Assembly (NCBI GenBank): GCA_030054835.1
Contig: JASGVS010000043.1
Location: 147,829-211,828, forward strand
Direction: 5' to 3'
DNA length: 64,000 nucleotides
From: UBA3910 sp002391465
Lineage (GTDB): Bacteria > Bacillota > Limnochordia > Darwinibacteriales > Darwinibacteriaceae
Shown here in pieces: positions 9,098 through 17,244 of this stretch; the first letter of the stretch is position 1; every line of letters starts with the position of its first letter. Both the position numbers and the translations under genes were made by a program. The notes beneath the pieces were generated by a model. That model was not told the origin of the DNA. It did no database searches and was given only the letters and a program-made list of their open reading frames with translations.

Positions 9098-10895
9098 AAT
9101 TAAAGTCCTGCCAGCCGAAATCGCCCAGCAGATTGCTGCCGGAGAGGTTATAGAACGGCCCGCATCGGTTGTGAAGGAACTGGTGGAAAACTCGGTGGAT
9201 GCCCAGGCTACTCAGATAGTAGTTGAAATTCGCGGCGGAGGTACCGAGTCCATCCGGGTCCAGGATAACGGTGTAGGGATAGCCAAGGACGAGCTCGTGT
9301 TGGCTTTTCAGCCCCATGCAACCAGTAAAATCGAGAGTGCGGAAGATTTGTTTGCCCTTTTCACCCTCGGTTTCAGGGGTGAAGCACTGCCCAGCATGGC
9401 CAGTGCGGCCAAAGTACGGTTGGTGTCCCGCACGCAAGAGCAAGAGCACGCCTATCAAATCCGACCGTCCGAGCCAAATCCTAAACCAGAACCTGTTGGT
9501 GCCCCGTTGGGCACGACGGTTGAGGTTACAGAACTCTTTTACAACCTCCCGGCCCGCCGCAAGTTTCTCAAATCTGAAGCAACTGAGCGGAGAATGGTTG
9601 TGGACATTGTAACCCGCCTAGCCTTGGCCCATCCCCACATCTCGTTTCGCTTGGTGGTAGAGGGGAAACAGGTATTAGCCACACCCGGCAACGGGCGTCT
9701 GCTGGACACGATTCTAGTAATTGAGGGACGCAACATTCAGTCCCAATTGATCAAGTTCCGCTCTGAGTTTGTTTGGGGTGAAGTAAGGGGCTATCTAGGC
9801 AGACCCAGCCTGGCCAAGGGCAACCGCCGCGGCCAGTTCTTTATCCTTAACGGTAGGGTGATCAGCAGTGTGACTATTCAGCAGGCGCTAGAGAAGGCTT
9901 ATGGCGGCCTTTTGCCCAGTCGTTCCTTTCCGTGGGCTGTGGTGGTTGTGGATGTAGATCCTAAACTTGTGGACTGCAACGTACATCCGGCCAAGGCGGA
10001 AGTGCGCTTTGCAGATGAGCAGCGGGTTTTCTCTGACCTGATGTACGCGTACAGGCAAGGATTAGCCCAGTCCAATCTCGCCCCTGCACTCAGTGCCGCG
10101 GCAGAAGGGAAGGATGAACGCATAGGGAGAACTCCTCGTCCCGCGTCCGCAACCCAAGCAGTGTTGAACTGGGAGCCAAAGACTTGGGAGCATATGGATC
10201 GGGTACTAAGGCAGTACCGGCCTCGCCCGATGCCAGAACCAACGCCACCCAAAGCAGACTTGATTCTCAAAGAAGAAAGGCCGCCACTGCCGAAACTGGA
10301 AGCTGACAGCACCGATGAGGTACGCAAGCAGCTCCTAGAGGCAAGGATCATCGGCCAACTGCATCAGACATATATTCTCCTTGAGGTACCAAGCGGTCTA
10401 TGGATCCTCGATCAGCATATTGTACACGAACGGATTTTACTAGAGGAGCTGACCAAGGACTGGGAAACTGCCTCCCTTCATGTGCAGGAAATCCTGCCCC
10501 AAATGATGGAGTTTACCCCAGCTGAAGCGGCTTTGGTCCAGGAATCCATTCAACAGCTGGCTGAGTTTGGTTTAGAATTGGAGCCCTTTGGAGAGAATAC
10601 CTTCTTGCTCCGGGCAGTCCCGAGCCAGCTGGCCGAGGGCACAGGGAAGTGGAAGCAGGAGATTCTAGAGATTGCGGAAACCGCGCAGAAGACAACTGCT
10701 TGGCAGCAGGAGGCCCTAATTACGCTGGCCTGTAGAGGAGCCGTTAAGGCGGGAGAGTACTTGGACGAGCGCATGATGGCTGCTCTAGTGAAAGATTTGG
10801 CTGCCACCAGCCAACCCTATACCTGCCCCCACGGGCGTCCCATCATAATCCGCTTGGAAAACAATGAGTTACTGCGTCGTTTCGGGCGCATTTAG
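9084..10895 (+). CDS. mutL: MutL mismatch repair endonuclease
   Basis: This GHKL-type ATPase and nicking endonuclease couples mismatch binding to strand removal. It has 603 residues. The N-terminal ATPase carries IAAGEVIERPASVVKELVEN, DNGVGI and the GFRGEAL lid motif. A proline-rich linker spans about 330-410. The C-terminal domain keeps the endonuclease signatures DQHxxxERxxxEE (as DQHIVHERILLEE, Ile replacing the usual Ala), an ACR segment (LACRGAVKAG) and CPHGRP. An organism with this set normally lacks MutH. There are three consecutive ATG codons (9084, 9087, 9090) after TGGAGG; any may be the start. It overlaps mutS and is followed by miaA 11 bases on. Confidence 0.96.
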   Translation: MMMTRIKVLPAEIAQQIAAGEVIERPASVVKELVENSVDAQATQIVVEIRGGGTESIRVQDNGVGIAKDELVLAFQPHATSKIESAEDLFALFTLGFRGEALPSMASAAKVRLVSRTQEQEHAYQIRPSEPNPKPEPVGAPLGTTVEVTELFYNLPARRKFLKSEATERRMVVDIVTRLALAHPHISFRLVVEGKQVLATPGNGRLLDTILVIEGRNIQSQLIKFRSEFVWGEVRGYLGRPSLAKGNRRGQFFILNGRVISSVTIQQALEKAYGGLLPSRSFPWAVVVVDVDPKLVDCNVHPAKAEVRFADEQRVFSDLMYAYRQGLAQSNLAPALSAAAEGKDERIGRTPRPASATQAVLNWEPKTWEHMDRVLRQYRPRPMPEPTPPKADLILKEERPPLPKLEADSTDEVRKQLLEARIIGQLHQTYILLEVPSGLWILDQHIVHERILLEELTKDWETASLHVQEILPQMMEFTPAEAALVQESIQQLAEFGLELEPFGENTFLLRAVPSQLAEGTGKWKQEILEIAETAQKTTAWQQEALITLACRGAVKAGEYLDERMMAALVKDLAATSQPYTCPHGRPIIIRLENNELLRRFGRI

Positions 10896-10906
10896 GAGTG
10901 GTATGA

Positions 10907-11833
10907 GTGGAGCAGCAGAGAGTGCTGGTTATAGTTGGCCCAACTGCTGTCGGCAAAACTGAATTAAGTCTGCAGCTTGCCGAGCGTTTAGGTGGCGAGA
11001 TTATTTCGGCGGATTCAATGCAGGTTTACCGCGGCATGGATATTGGCACCGCCAAGGCCACCCATGTGGAAAGGCAGCGCGTGCGCCATCATCTCCTAGA
11101 CGTGGTTGAGCCCGATCAAGCCTTCAACGTGGCCGATTACGTGGCCTTGGCCGAAAATGCCCTGGCTGAGCTGGCCCAGCGAGGAGTTACGCCGGTTATT
11201 ACAGGTGGAACCGGCCTTTATATTGACGCCCTCCTTAAGGGTTTTTTGTTTCCCGATACCTCGGCAGACCCCATCATCCGCGCCGAATTAGAAGCCCAGG
11301 CCGAATTGGATCCGAGCAGCTTGTTTGCCGAACTGGAGAAGGTTGACCCGGTCAGCGCAGAGCGAATCCACCCCAATGATAAGCGAAGGATTATCCGGGC
11401 GTTGGAAGTTTACCGGCGTACGGGTGAACCTATTAGCAAATTGCAGCACAAGGCAGCTGAACAGGATCGTCCCTACCGGCCCCTGTATATTGGCCTTTCG
11501 AGGAACCGGCAGGAATTGTACGAAAGGATAAATCGGCGAGTTGAGATTATGATCGAAGATGGGCTAATTGACGAGGTAAAGGAGCTGTTAATGCGTTACC
11601 CCGAGCAGCCCACAGCTCTCCAGGCTTTAGGCTACAAAGAGATTGCCTGGTATCTCAACGGCCGCCTCCAGCTCACGGAAGCGATTGAACTGCTGCAGCG
11701 TGATACGCGCCGTTACGCAAAACGGCAGTTATCCTGGTTCAAACGGAACAAGGATATTAAGTGGTTTAACCTTTCCAAACTGAGCAGTCAAGAGGTTATG
11801 GCTAGGATCATTGAACAGTGGGAGATCCATTGA
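10907..11833 (+). CDS. miaA: MiaA tRNA dimethylallyltransferase
   Basis: This enzyme transfers the dimethylallyl group to A37 of tRNAs reading UNN, making the substrate of MiaB. It has 308 residues. The P-loop GPTAVGKTE is at 11-19. The family signatures DSMQVYRGMDIGTAK, HHLLDVVEPDQAFNVADY and GGTGLYIDAL follow. Near the C-terminus come QALGYKEI and the RYAKRQLSWFKRN tRNA-binding segment. The GTG start at 10907 follows AGGAG; an ATG four bases earlier is in another frame. In many Bacillota hfq follows miaA. Here no Hfq-like frame is present before spoVK. Confidence 0.96.
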   Translation: MEQQRVLVIVGPTAVGKTELSLQLAERLGGEIISADSMQVYRGMDIGTAKATHVERQRVRHHLLDVVEPDQAFNVADYVALAENALAELAQRGVTPVITGGTGLYIDALLKGFLFPDTSADPIIRAELEAQAELDPSSLFAELEKVDPVSAERIHPNDKRRIIRALEVYRRTGEPISKLQHKAAEQDRPYRPLYIGLSRNRQELYERINRRVEIMIEDGLIDEVKELLMRYPEQPTALQALGYKEIAWYLNGRLQLTEAIELLQRDTRRYAKRQLSWFKRNKDIKWFNLSKLSSQEVMARIIEQWEIH

Positions 11834-11900
11834 CCAAGCTTGTCTCTGCACTCCACAAGCCTTCCCTGCGTATAAATAGTAGGTGAGGGGGAGTGGGGAA

Positions 11901-12785
11901 GTGCGGCGGAAAGAAGAACTAGATCAGTATACTGGAGATATCCTGGCGGGCCTGGAAAAACAGCAGCGGGAAAGGCTGAGAGAGCTGCAAAGGGAACTGG
12001 ACAGTCTGGTTGGCCTGCAGGGTGTAAAGGCGGTTATTAAGGAAATCCAGGCCTTTGCCTTGATCCAGAAATATAGGGAAGCGCTCAGCCTAGCCTGTGA
12101 ACCTATAGTACTACATACAATCTTCACCGGTAATCCGGGAACGGGTAAAACTACAGTAGCCCGACTCCTGGCTCAGATGCTGAAGGAAATAGGTGTATTG
12201 CAGAAGGGGCACACTGTGGAAGTGGAAAGGGCCGATTTGGTAGCCCAGTACATCGGCCAAACAGCCCAAAAGACTAGGGAAGCACTGAAACAGGCCCTTG
12301 GCGGCCTGCTCTTTATCGATGAAGCCTACTCTTTGGCCAGGGGCGGTGAAAGGGACTTCGGTAAGGAGGCTATTGATACCCTCGTTAAGGCGGTTGAGGA
12401 TCAGAGAGAAGATTTAGTTGTGATTCTCGCCGGGTACCCAAGGCCCATGGCCGATTTTCTCGAAGCAAATCCAGGTCTTAGATCCAGATTTCCCCTGACC
12501 ATTTCCTTTCCCGATTATTCCGATCTAGAGCTGTTTAAAATTGCCCAACTTATGTTTGAGAAACGCGAGTATACGTTAAATGCCCATGCCCAGCAGGAGC
12601 TGGTGCGGCAGATTCGCCGCCTGCGCAGGGGTGATCCCGAGTCCTTTGGGAACGCCCGGGCAGTGCGCAACCTTGTGGAGCAGGTGATTAGGCGACAGGC
12701 TGTTCGCTTAGTTCAGAAAAACGGCCTGACCAAGCGGGAGTTGACAATGATTACATCCCACGATTTCCGAGGTATAGCACCCTGA
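11901..12785 (+). CDS. spoVK: SpoVK-like AAA+ ATPase (CbxX/CfqX family)
   Basis: This is a 294-residue AAA+ ATPase of the CbxX/CfqX group, whose Bacillus member SpoVK is needed for spore maturation. A charged coiled region occupies the first 35 residues. Then come Walker A GNPGTGKTTVARLL (about 78-91), Walker B LLFIDEAYSL (about 141), the AGYP sensor region and an arginine-rich lid with FGNARAVRN (about 254-262). I prefer GTG 11901, directly after GGGGGAGTGGGGA, to an in-frame GTG at 11883. In Bacillus subtilis the order is miaA-hfq, spoVK, hflX, ynbB. Here hfq and hflX are missing but spoVK and the ynbB-like gene remain close. Confidence 0.9.
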   Translation: MRRKEELDQYTGDILAGLEKQQRERLRELQRELDSLVGLQGVKAVIKEIQAFALIQKYREALSLACEPIVLHTIFTGNPGTGKTTVARLLAQMLKEIGVLQKGHTVEVERADLVAQYIGQTAQKTREALKQALGGLLFIDEAYSLARGGERDFGKEAIDTLVKAVEDQREDLVVILAGYPRPMADFLEANPGLRSRFPLTISFPDYSDLELFKIAQLMFEKREYTLNAHAQQELVRQIRRLRRGDPESFGNARAVRNLVEQVIRRQAVRLVQKNGLTKRELTMITSHDFRGIAP

Positions 12786-12859
12786 GAGCAGGGCAGGATT
12801 TGCCGGGCTGCATCAAGAAATATATGGAATAGAGTTAGTACTAGGGAGGTTTTGTGTGA

Positions 12860-13111
12860 GTGTATTCATTCGCCTTTGAATTTGAGACGAAGCAGGAAAT
12901 GGAGAAAGTTGCAAAGCAATTATGGGATAAACAAGGTATTACTGGTGAGTTGGAGATGTATTCTACTTCCCAAGGACGCTTTCGCCTAGTAGTCTGTTCT
13001 GAAAAACCCATCCGTGACAGCGTATTAGACAAGGTACCCGGCAAAAGAGTCCAGGCTAAGGCTGGTTATGGCTCGGTCCTTCCGAAAGAGGTTTCCAGTG
13101 AAGATAATTAG
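12860..13111 (+). CDS. Small protein of unknown function preceding ynbB
   Basis: This 83-residue soluble protein matches nothing I recognise. It starts at GTG 12860 behind AGGGAGGT. The sequence alternates short strands and helices (FAFEFETKQEMEKVAKQLW, then GRFRLVVCSEKPI), compatible with a small ferredoxin-like fold. It has one cysteine and no membrane segment. Its last four codons overlap the likely GTG start of the lyase gene, so the two are translationally coupled. It occupies the place where hflX stands in Bacillus. Confidence 0.6.
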   Translation: MYSFAFEFETKQEMEKVAKQLWDKQGITGELEMYSTSQGRFRLVVCSEKPIRDSVLDKVPGKRVQAKAGYGSVLPKEVSSEDN

Positions 13112-14333
13112 AAATGCTAAGGACAAAATCAGGGCGTATTACGCCCCGATCGAAGACATCGTTGCTGCCAATCAAGAGAAGGTGTTGAAGGCCTTTCACG
13201 CCGCACGGGTCAGCAGCGATTCTTTTAATGATTCAACCGGTTACGCTTACTCAGATTTGGGCCGTGAGACTCTCGAAGCGGTATACGCCCATGTGTTTCG
13301 GGCAGAAGCGGCCTTGGTCCGTCCCCAAATCGCCTCAGGTACCCATGCCATCTCCATCTGCTTGTCATTGCTGGAGCCCGGCGAAGAATTGGTTTCGGTC
13401 AGCGGACCTCCTTACGATACCCTCCAGACAGTGATCGGCACCCGGGGAAGTTCCAAACGCAGTCTACTGAACAGGGGTGTTATCTACAGGGAAATACCTC
13501 TCACCGCCAACGGAAAACCCGATTTACCTGCCATTACCAACGGGATTACAGCGAAGACCCGCATGGCAATTATTCAGCGCTCCCGGGGCTACAGCTGGCG
13601 ACCATCTATGCCCATTAATGAGCTGGCTGAGGTAATAAGCCTCATCAAAAAGAGCAACCCTAACTGTATTGTCTTTGTAGATAACTGCTACGGTGAATTT
13701 GTAGAGTTTTACGAACCTGTTGAGGCAGGGGCAGATTTGATCGCCGGTTCCCTCATAAAAAACCCCGGCGGCAGCCTGGCGGTAAGTGGAGGCTACATTG
13801 CCGGCCGTGCCGAACTAGTGGAGATGTGTGCTGAAATCCTAACTGCACCCAGCCTGGGCGGCAAAATCGGGCCCACCTTCGGCTTAACTAGGCAGCTCCT
13901 CCACGGCCTCTTTCTTGCACCACACGTAGTGGGGGAGGCCCTGTACGGAGCAATATTGGCTTCCGAAGTCTTTTCCCAGCTCGGTTTTGAGGTTAGCCCC
14001 GGGCCAGATGAGCCGCGTACAGACATTGTCCAAGCTATCAAATTCGGCTCGGAGACCCTACTGCGCAGTTTCTGCCAGGGCATCCAACAGGCAGCACCCA
14101 TCGATGCCCATTACATGCCCATACCCAGTCCCATGCCCGGCTATGACGACGAAGTGATTATGGCGGGGGGTACGTTCATTCAGGGCTCTTCCATTGAGCT
14201 CAGTGCCGACGGCCCCATGCGTGAACCCTACATCGGCTACCTCCAGGGTGGCATGTCCAGACAGCATGTGGAGATTGGTTTGAAATACGCCTTGCGGGAA
14301 ATGGATATAGATTTGGGAAGTGATAGCGCATGA
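13098..14333 (+). CDS. YnbB-like PLP enzyme (methionine gamma-lyase family, aluminium resistance protein)
   Basis: This PLP-dependent fold-type I protein belongs to the group called methionine gamma-lyase family or aluminium resistance protein (Bacillus YnbB). It has about 411 residues. Family features are GYAYSDLGRETLEAVYA, RPQIASGTHAIS near the start of the cofactor domain, IQRSRGYSWRPS, VFVDNCYGEFVE, and the lysine in GSLIKNPGGSLA, likely the Schiff-base residue. The true substrate of this family is not established. I choose GTG 13098, overlapping the previous gene, because GAAAGAGG precedes it; an ATG at 13068 is in frame but lies deeper in the upstream gene. The end overlaps surE by four bases. 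Confidence 0.88.
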   Translation: MKIIRNAKDKIRAYYAPIEDIVAANQEKVLKAFHAARVSSDSFNDSTGYAYSDLGRETLEAVYAHVFRAEAALVRPQIASGTHAISICLSLLEPGEELVSVSGPPYDTLQTVIGTRGSSKRSLLNRGVIYREIPLTANGKPDLPAITNGITAKTRMAIIQRSRGYSWRPSMPINELAEVISLIKKSNPNCIVFVDNCYGEFVEFYEPVEAGADLIAGSLIKNPGGSLAVSGGYIAGRAELVEMCAEILTAPSLGGKIGPTFGLTRQLLHGLFLAPHVVGEALYGAILASEVFSQLGFEVSPGPDEPRTDIVQAIKFGSETLLRSFCQGIQQAAPIDAHYMPIPSPMPGYDDEVIMAGGTFIQGSSIELSADGPMREPYIGYLQGGMSRQHVEIGLKYALREMDIDLGSDSA

Positions 14334-15082
14334 AATTACTATTGGTGAACGACGACGGTTTTTGGGCACCAGGTATGGCTGCTCTAAAGGAAAGCGTAAA
14401 AGACCATGGAGATATCACTATCATTGCACCCCATCAAGAACGAAGTGCCACCAGTCAGGCCATTACAGTCCATCATCCATTGCGCCTAACTGAAGTAAAT
14501 GGGGATTATGTTCTGGATGGTACCCCGGCTGACTGCGTCAAAATGGCGCTCCAGGGTCTGGGTCTCAAGCCGGACTATGTCCTATCGGGTATCAACCTGG
14601 GCTCCAATCTGGGCACCGATGTCCTTTATTCCGGTACTGTAGCCGCTGCCTTGGAAGCGGTTCTGTTAGGCACGCCTGCCGTGGCCTTTTCGCTGGCAGG
14701 TTCGGCGGAGTTCATGCCCACTGCAACTAAGATCGTGCAGGAACTCCTCTTTGAAGAGCCTGGGATTCTAACGACACGGGACCTCATCCGGCCGGATATT
14801 GTGCTCAATGTGAACATACCCGCGCTGCCACTGGATCAGATTAAGGGTGTCCGCCTGACAAGGCTGGGAGTGCGGAAGTACGAGGGAGTACTCCTCCATC
14901 AGCGCAAGGATCCCAGAGGTGGAAGCTACTACTGGATGGGAGGACACCCCGTTTCGGCCGAAGGCCAAGGGGCTGATATCGACTTGGTTGCGGTGGAGCA
15001 AGGCTATGTATCCATAACACCACTGCAGTTTGACCTGACCTGCCGTGAGGAACTAACACGTTTAGAGTCTTTCTTCGCATAA
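14330..15082 (+). CDS. surE: SurE 5'/3'-nucleotidase
   Basis: This metal-dependent phosphatase of the SurE family dephosphorylates nucleoside monophosphates and can act as an exopolyphosphatase. It has 250 residues, usual length. The N-terminal LLVNDDG supplies the two metal-binding aspartates. APHQERSATSQAIT, the DGTPADCVKMAL loop and SGINLGSNLGTDVLYSGTV carry the rest of the site. It starts in an ATGA overlap with the lyase gene, so it is the last member of that coupled set. A stretch without clear terminator leads to a short gene 55 bases downstream. Confidence 0.95.
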   Translation: MKLLLVNDDGFWAPGMAALKESVKDHGDITIIAPHQERSATSQAITVHHPLRLTEVNGDYVLDGTPADCVKMALQGLGLKPDYVLSGINLGSNLGTDVLYSGTVAAALEAVLLGTPAVAFSLAGSAEFMPTATKIVQELLFEEPGILTTRDLIRPDIVLNVNIPALPLDQIKGVRLTRLGVRKYEGVLLHQRKDPRGGSYYWMGGHPVSAEGQGADIDLVAVEQGYVSITPLQFDLTCREELTRLESFFA

Positions 15083-15137
15083 AAGGAATATTTTGGGGAA
15101 AGATAAGGGGAGACAATAGTAAAATGAGGTAATCCCC

Positions 15138-15290
15138 ATGAAAAACCCAATCCAGTTTGCGGGAAAAGCCCGCTACATTGGCTCTCTGCCCCGAGACGGG
15201 CAGATGTGCGATTTCTACGAAGTGGAGATCGACGGCACAAAACACTACATTTATGTCTCGGACGATGGACAGAAAAGGCCCGAGAATTGA
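15138..15290 (+). CDS. Putative 50-residue protein downstream of surE
   Basis: A short open frame begins with ATG 15138 behind a weak GAGGT and ends with TGA at 15288. The product is acidic at its C-terminus, with one cysteine. The reading (start MKNPIQFAGKARYIG, then DFYEVEIDGTKHYIYVSDD) has the alternating hydrophobic pattern of a small beta-sheet. I recognise no family. Its support is codon plausibility, spacing and position only; it could be spurious. Confidence 0.35.
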   Translation: MKNPIQFAGKARYIGSLPRDGQMCDFYEVEIDGTKHYIYVSDDGQKRPEN

Positions 15291-15370
15291 CTTTTTCTGC
15301 TTTTTAGCAGGAAATGAAGGGAGAATGCCCAAATAAATGCCTAGATAGAAAGATGTTGGAGGCATGTTAC

Positions 15371-15715
15371 ATGTGTTTTTTCTCGAAATTGTTTTCCCAG
15401 TTCAAAAAAGGCATGGGCGCGCCTGGTTACACGACTAAAGCGGGTACAAACGCAATAAATATCTATGTACAGTGTGACAAATGCGGGGAGAAGATCCCCG
15501 TTAGGTTGAGTACCACTTCCGAAGTTCAGAGAAGGGATGGTCTTGACCAAGACCAAGGTCCCGGTATGTTCTTCATCCAGAAAACGATAGTGGGTAACCG
15601 CTGCTATCAAAGAATCGAAGCCGCAATCGAGTTCGATGGACGTTTTAATGTGATAGACAGCGAAGTCAAAAATGGCAGGTTGCTCACGGTAGAGGAATAC
15701 AAGGCAAGAGACTAA
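15371..15715 (+). CDS. Conserved hypothetical protein with single CxxC knuckle
   Basis: This is a 114-residue protein. A short amphipathic N-terminus (MCFFSKLFSQFKKG) leads to INIYVQCDKCGEKIPVRL, a single CxxC like half a zinc ribbon. Then come FFIQKTIVGNRCYQRIEAAIEFD and a C-terminal GRLLTVEEY. The pattern resembles uncharacterised small proteins of Bacillota and Chloroflexota. I prefer ATG 15371, nine bases after TGGAGG, to an upstream ATG at 15314. With only two cysteines in the knuckle, metal binding would need a dimer or the third cysteine at GNRCYQ. A strong terminator follows at once. Confidence 0.65.
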   Translation: MCFFSKLFSQFKKGMGAPGYTTKAGTNAINIYVQCDKCGEKIPVRLSTTSEVQRRDGLDQDQGPGMFFIQKTIVGNRCYQRIEAAIEFDGRFNVIDSEVKNGRLLTVEEYKARD

Positions 15716-15744
15716 GACGAGTCGCAAGACTCGTCTCTTGTTTT
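15715..15744 (+). terminator. Intrinsic terminator after the CxxC gene
   Basis: A perfect 9-bp stem (AGACGAGTC / GACTCGTCT) with a GCAA tetraloop is followed by CTTGTTTT. The stem overlaps the stop codon of the gene ending at 15715. Confidence 0.8.
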
Positions 15745-15865
15745 CCTAACACAACAATCACTGTTCAATCCCGTACTCCTAGCAGCCTGGACATATGTAA
15801 TAAAGCGCTTAGCACCAAAACCCATAGCTACGAAGAGGAGAAGATCTAAAGCTATGTGAAGTAAA

Positions 15866-15915
15866 GAAAAACTCCCTCTGTCTGATGGACAGTCCATCGA
15901 CAAAAGGGAGTTATT
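15866..15915 (-). terminator. Terminator downstream of lexA
   Basis: Read on the minus strand, AACTCCCT pairs with AGGGAGTT and is followed by TTTCTTT. The loop contains a second hairpin (GATGGAC with GTCCATC), so the structure is a branched or extended stem. It lies 25 bases past the lexA stop. Confidence 0.75.
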
Positions 15916-15940
15916 GTTTCGTTAACCTCAAAATCATGTG

Positions 15941-16549
15941 TTACAGCCTCCGAAGAAGCCCAATCACCTTGCCTAATATGAGAACATCGTTGGTAATTAT
16001 GGGTTCCATAAACTGATTCTCTGGCTGAAGGCGAATATGGGTGCCTTCATGGTAGAAGCGCTTCACTGTAGCCTCATCCCCATCTAGAAGGGCAACCACA
16101 ATATCGCCGTCCTCTGCAGTTTCCTGCCGCTCAACTAAGACGTAGTCTCCGTCTAAAATACCCGCTTCGATCATGCTTTCGCCTTTGATGCGGAGGATGA
16201 AAACGTCTTCATGATCCACAAAGTCGTGGGGGACAGGGTAGTACTCTTCTATATTCTCGACAGCGAGGATGGGTGCACCAGCCGTTACACGGCCCAAGAC
16301 AGGTACTTCGATGGATCTAACCCTTGGTGTGTTATCATCATCCAAAATCTCAATTGCCCGCGGCTTGGAAGGATCCCGGCGTATGTATCCCAGTTCCTCT
16401 AAGCGTCGAAGATGGCCATGCACAGTGGAGCTGGACTGTAAGCCGACCGCTGCACCAATTTCTCTCACAGACGGAGGATAGCCACGATCTGCCACTTCCT
16501 GTCTAATAAACGCTAATATCCTCCGCTGCCTGTCTGAAATCCTATCCAT
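15941..16549 (-). CDS. lexA: LexA SOS repressor
   Basis: This 202-residue repressor and self-cleaving protease shuts off SOS genes until RecA filaments trigger autolysis. The N-terminal winged helix-turn-helix (RQRRILAFIRQEV, SVREIGAAVGL, STVHGHLRRLEELG) covers residues 1-70. The Ala-Gly cleavage site is in VTAGAPIL near 90. The catalytic serine is in GESMIEAG near 124, and the lysine in ATVKRF near 161. It is transcribed divergently from a LysM gene, the same arrangement as lexA-yneA in Bacillus. A LexA box covers its own -35 element, so it should be autoregulated. Confidence 0.97.
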   Translation of the reverse strand: MDRISDRQRRILAFIRQEVADRGYPPSVREIGAAVGLQSSSTVHGHLRRLEELGYIRRDPSKPRAIEILDDDNTPRVRSIEVPVLGRVTAGAPILAVENIEEYYPVPHDFVDHEDVFILRIKGESMIEAGILDGDYVLVERQETAEDGDIVVALLDGDEATVKRFYHEGTHIRLQPENQFMEPIITNDVLILGKVIGLLRRL

Positions 16550-16594
16550 GTAAACTAGCCTCCTAACGGAAGTTTGCTCATCTGCTTATTTCCA

Positions 16595-16623
16595 ATTATA
16601 ACATGGTGATAAATTTCCGTCAA
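16595..16623 (-). promoter_or_regulatory. lexA promoter
   Basis: On the minus strand TTGACG (16618-16623) and TATAAT (16595-16600) are exactly 17 bases apart. The -35 hexamer overlaps the first LexA box (16622-16633), which explains autorepression. Confidence 0.75.
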
Positions 16624-16696
16624 ACAAATGTTCTAAATGGGCTTGACAAAACATATGTTCTGTTATAGATTAAACATAGTAACAGAACACTTGTTC
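16622..16696 (+). promoter_or_regulatory. SOS promoter with three LexA boxes (yneA-like gene)
   Basis: Three copies of the Bacillota SOS motif GAAC-N4-GTTC lie between lexA and the LysM gene. Two are one-base variants, AAACAAATGTTC at 16622-16633 and AAACATATGTTC at 16649-16660. The third, GAACACTTGTTC at 16685-16696, is perfect. A consensus TTGACA at 16643-16648 is followed after 15-17 bases by TATAGA/TAGATT. The middle box therefore sits directly behind the -35 and the third box covers the start of transcription or the leader. Confidence 0.8.
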
Positions 16697-16711
16697 TCAG
16701 GGGGGCTTACC

Positions 16712-17059
16712 ATGCGAAAAAAAATGAGTGATGTGTTGTCAACCATCTCGGTGTATTCGCTGCTGATCATGTTAACGGTAAGCATATGCGTAATCGGCTA
16801 CAGACTGGCAACAATTGATGGCAGCCTCAACAGGCTTCAGACTCAGCCACAGACAAAACAGATTGTGGTCCAGCCGGGCGATACATTATGGGCCATTGCC
16901 AAAGCAGAGTCGCCTGAGACAGATCCTCGCGATATGATCGGACAGATCGTTCAGTTAAATGAACTCGGCTCGGCCAAGATTTATCCCGGACAAGTTTTGA
17001 CTTTACCGGAGAAACAGCAAAGCGTACCGCTGCAGTTGGCTGATTTAAACAATAGATGA
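16712..17059 (+). CDS. yneA: YneA-like SOS cell-division suppressor with LysM domain
   Basis: This 115-residue protein has a short cytoplasmic start, one transmembrane helix (YSLLIMLTVSICVIGY, about 15-30) and a C-terminal LysM domain (VVQPGDTLWAIAKAES, then LNELGSAKIYPGQVLTLP). Size, topology and divergent position to lexA match YneA of Bacillus, which delays septation after DNA damage by acting at the wall side of the membrane. AGGGGGG precedes ATG 16712; an earlier ATG at 16637 would put the LexA-controlled promoter inside the coding region and is unlikely. Assignment rests on context and architecture more than sequence identity. Confidence 0.8.
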   Translation: MRKKMSDVLSTISVYSLLIMLTVSICVIGYRLATIDGSLNRLQTQPQTKQIVVQPGDTLWAIAKAESPETDPRDMIGQIVQLNELGSAKIYPGQVLTLPEKQQSVPLQLADLNNR

Positions 17060-17101
17060 GACTCAATCAGTTGGGCCTCAAATAACCGCTTAAGCAAATT
17101 G

Positions 17102-17137
17102 AACCACCTAGTCTTAACTAGACATAGGTGGTTTTTT
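17102..17137 (+). terminator. Terminator after the yneA-like gene
   Basis: AACCACCTA pairs with TAGGTGGTT and is followed by TTTTTG, about 45 bases after the stop codon. Confidence 0.85.
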
Positions 17138-17244
17138 GATGGTCTCTCACGCGCTCTTCTTCATAACTTCGCATAATAGATATTATGTAAACTAGCCAAA
17201 AGAAAAAAATGGAGAGCAGATATTACTGCCCTCCCCATCTGTTA

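Noticed and set aside
11834..11900. hfq after miaA
   Set aside because: The gap is 67 bases with no frame resembling Hfq.
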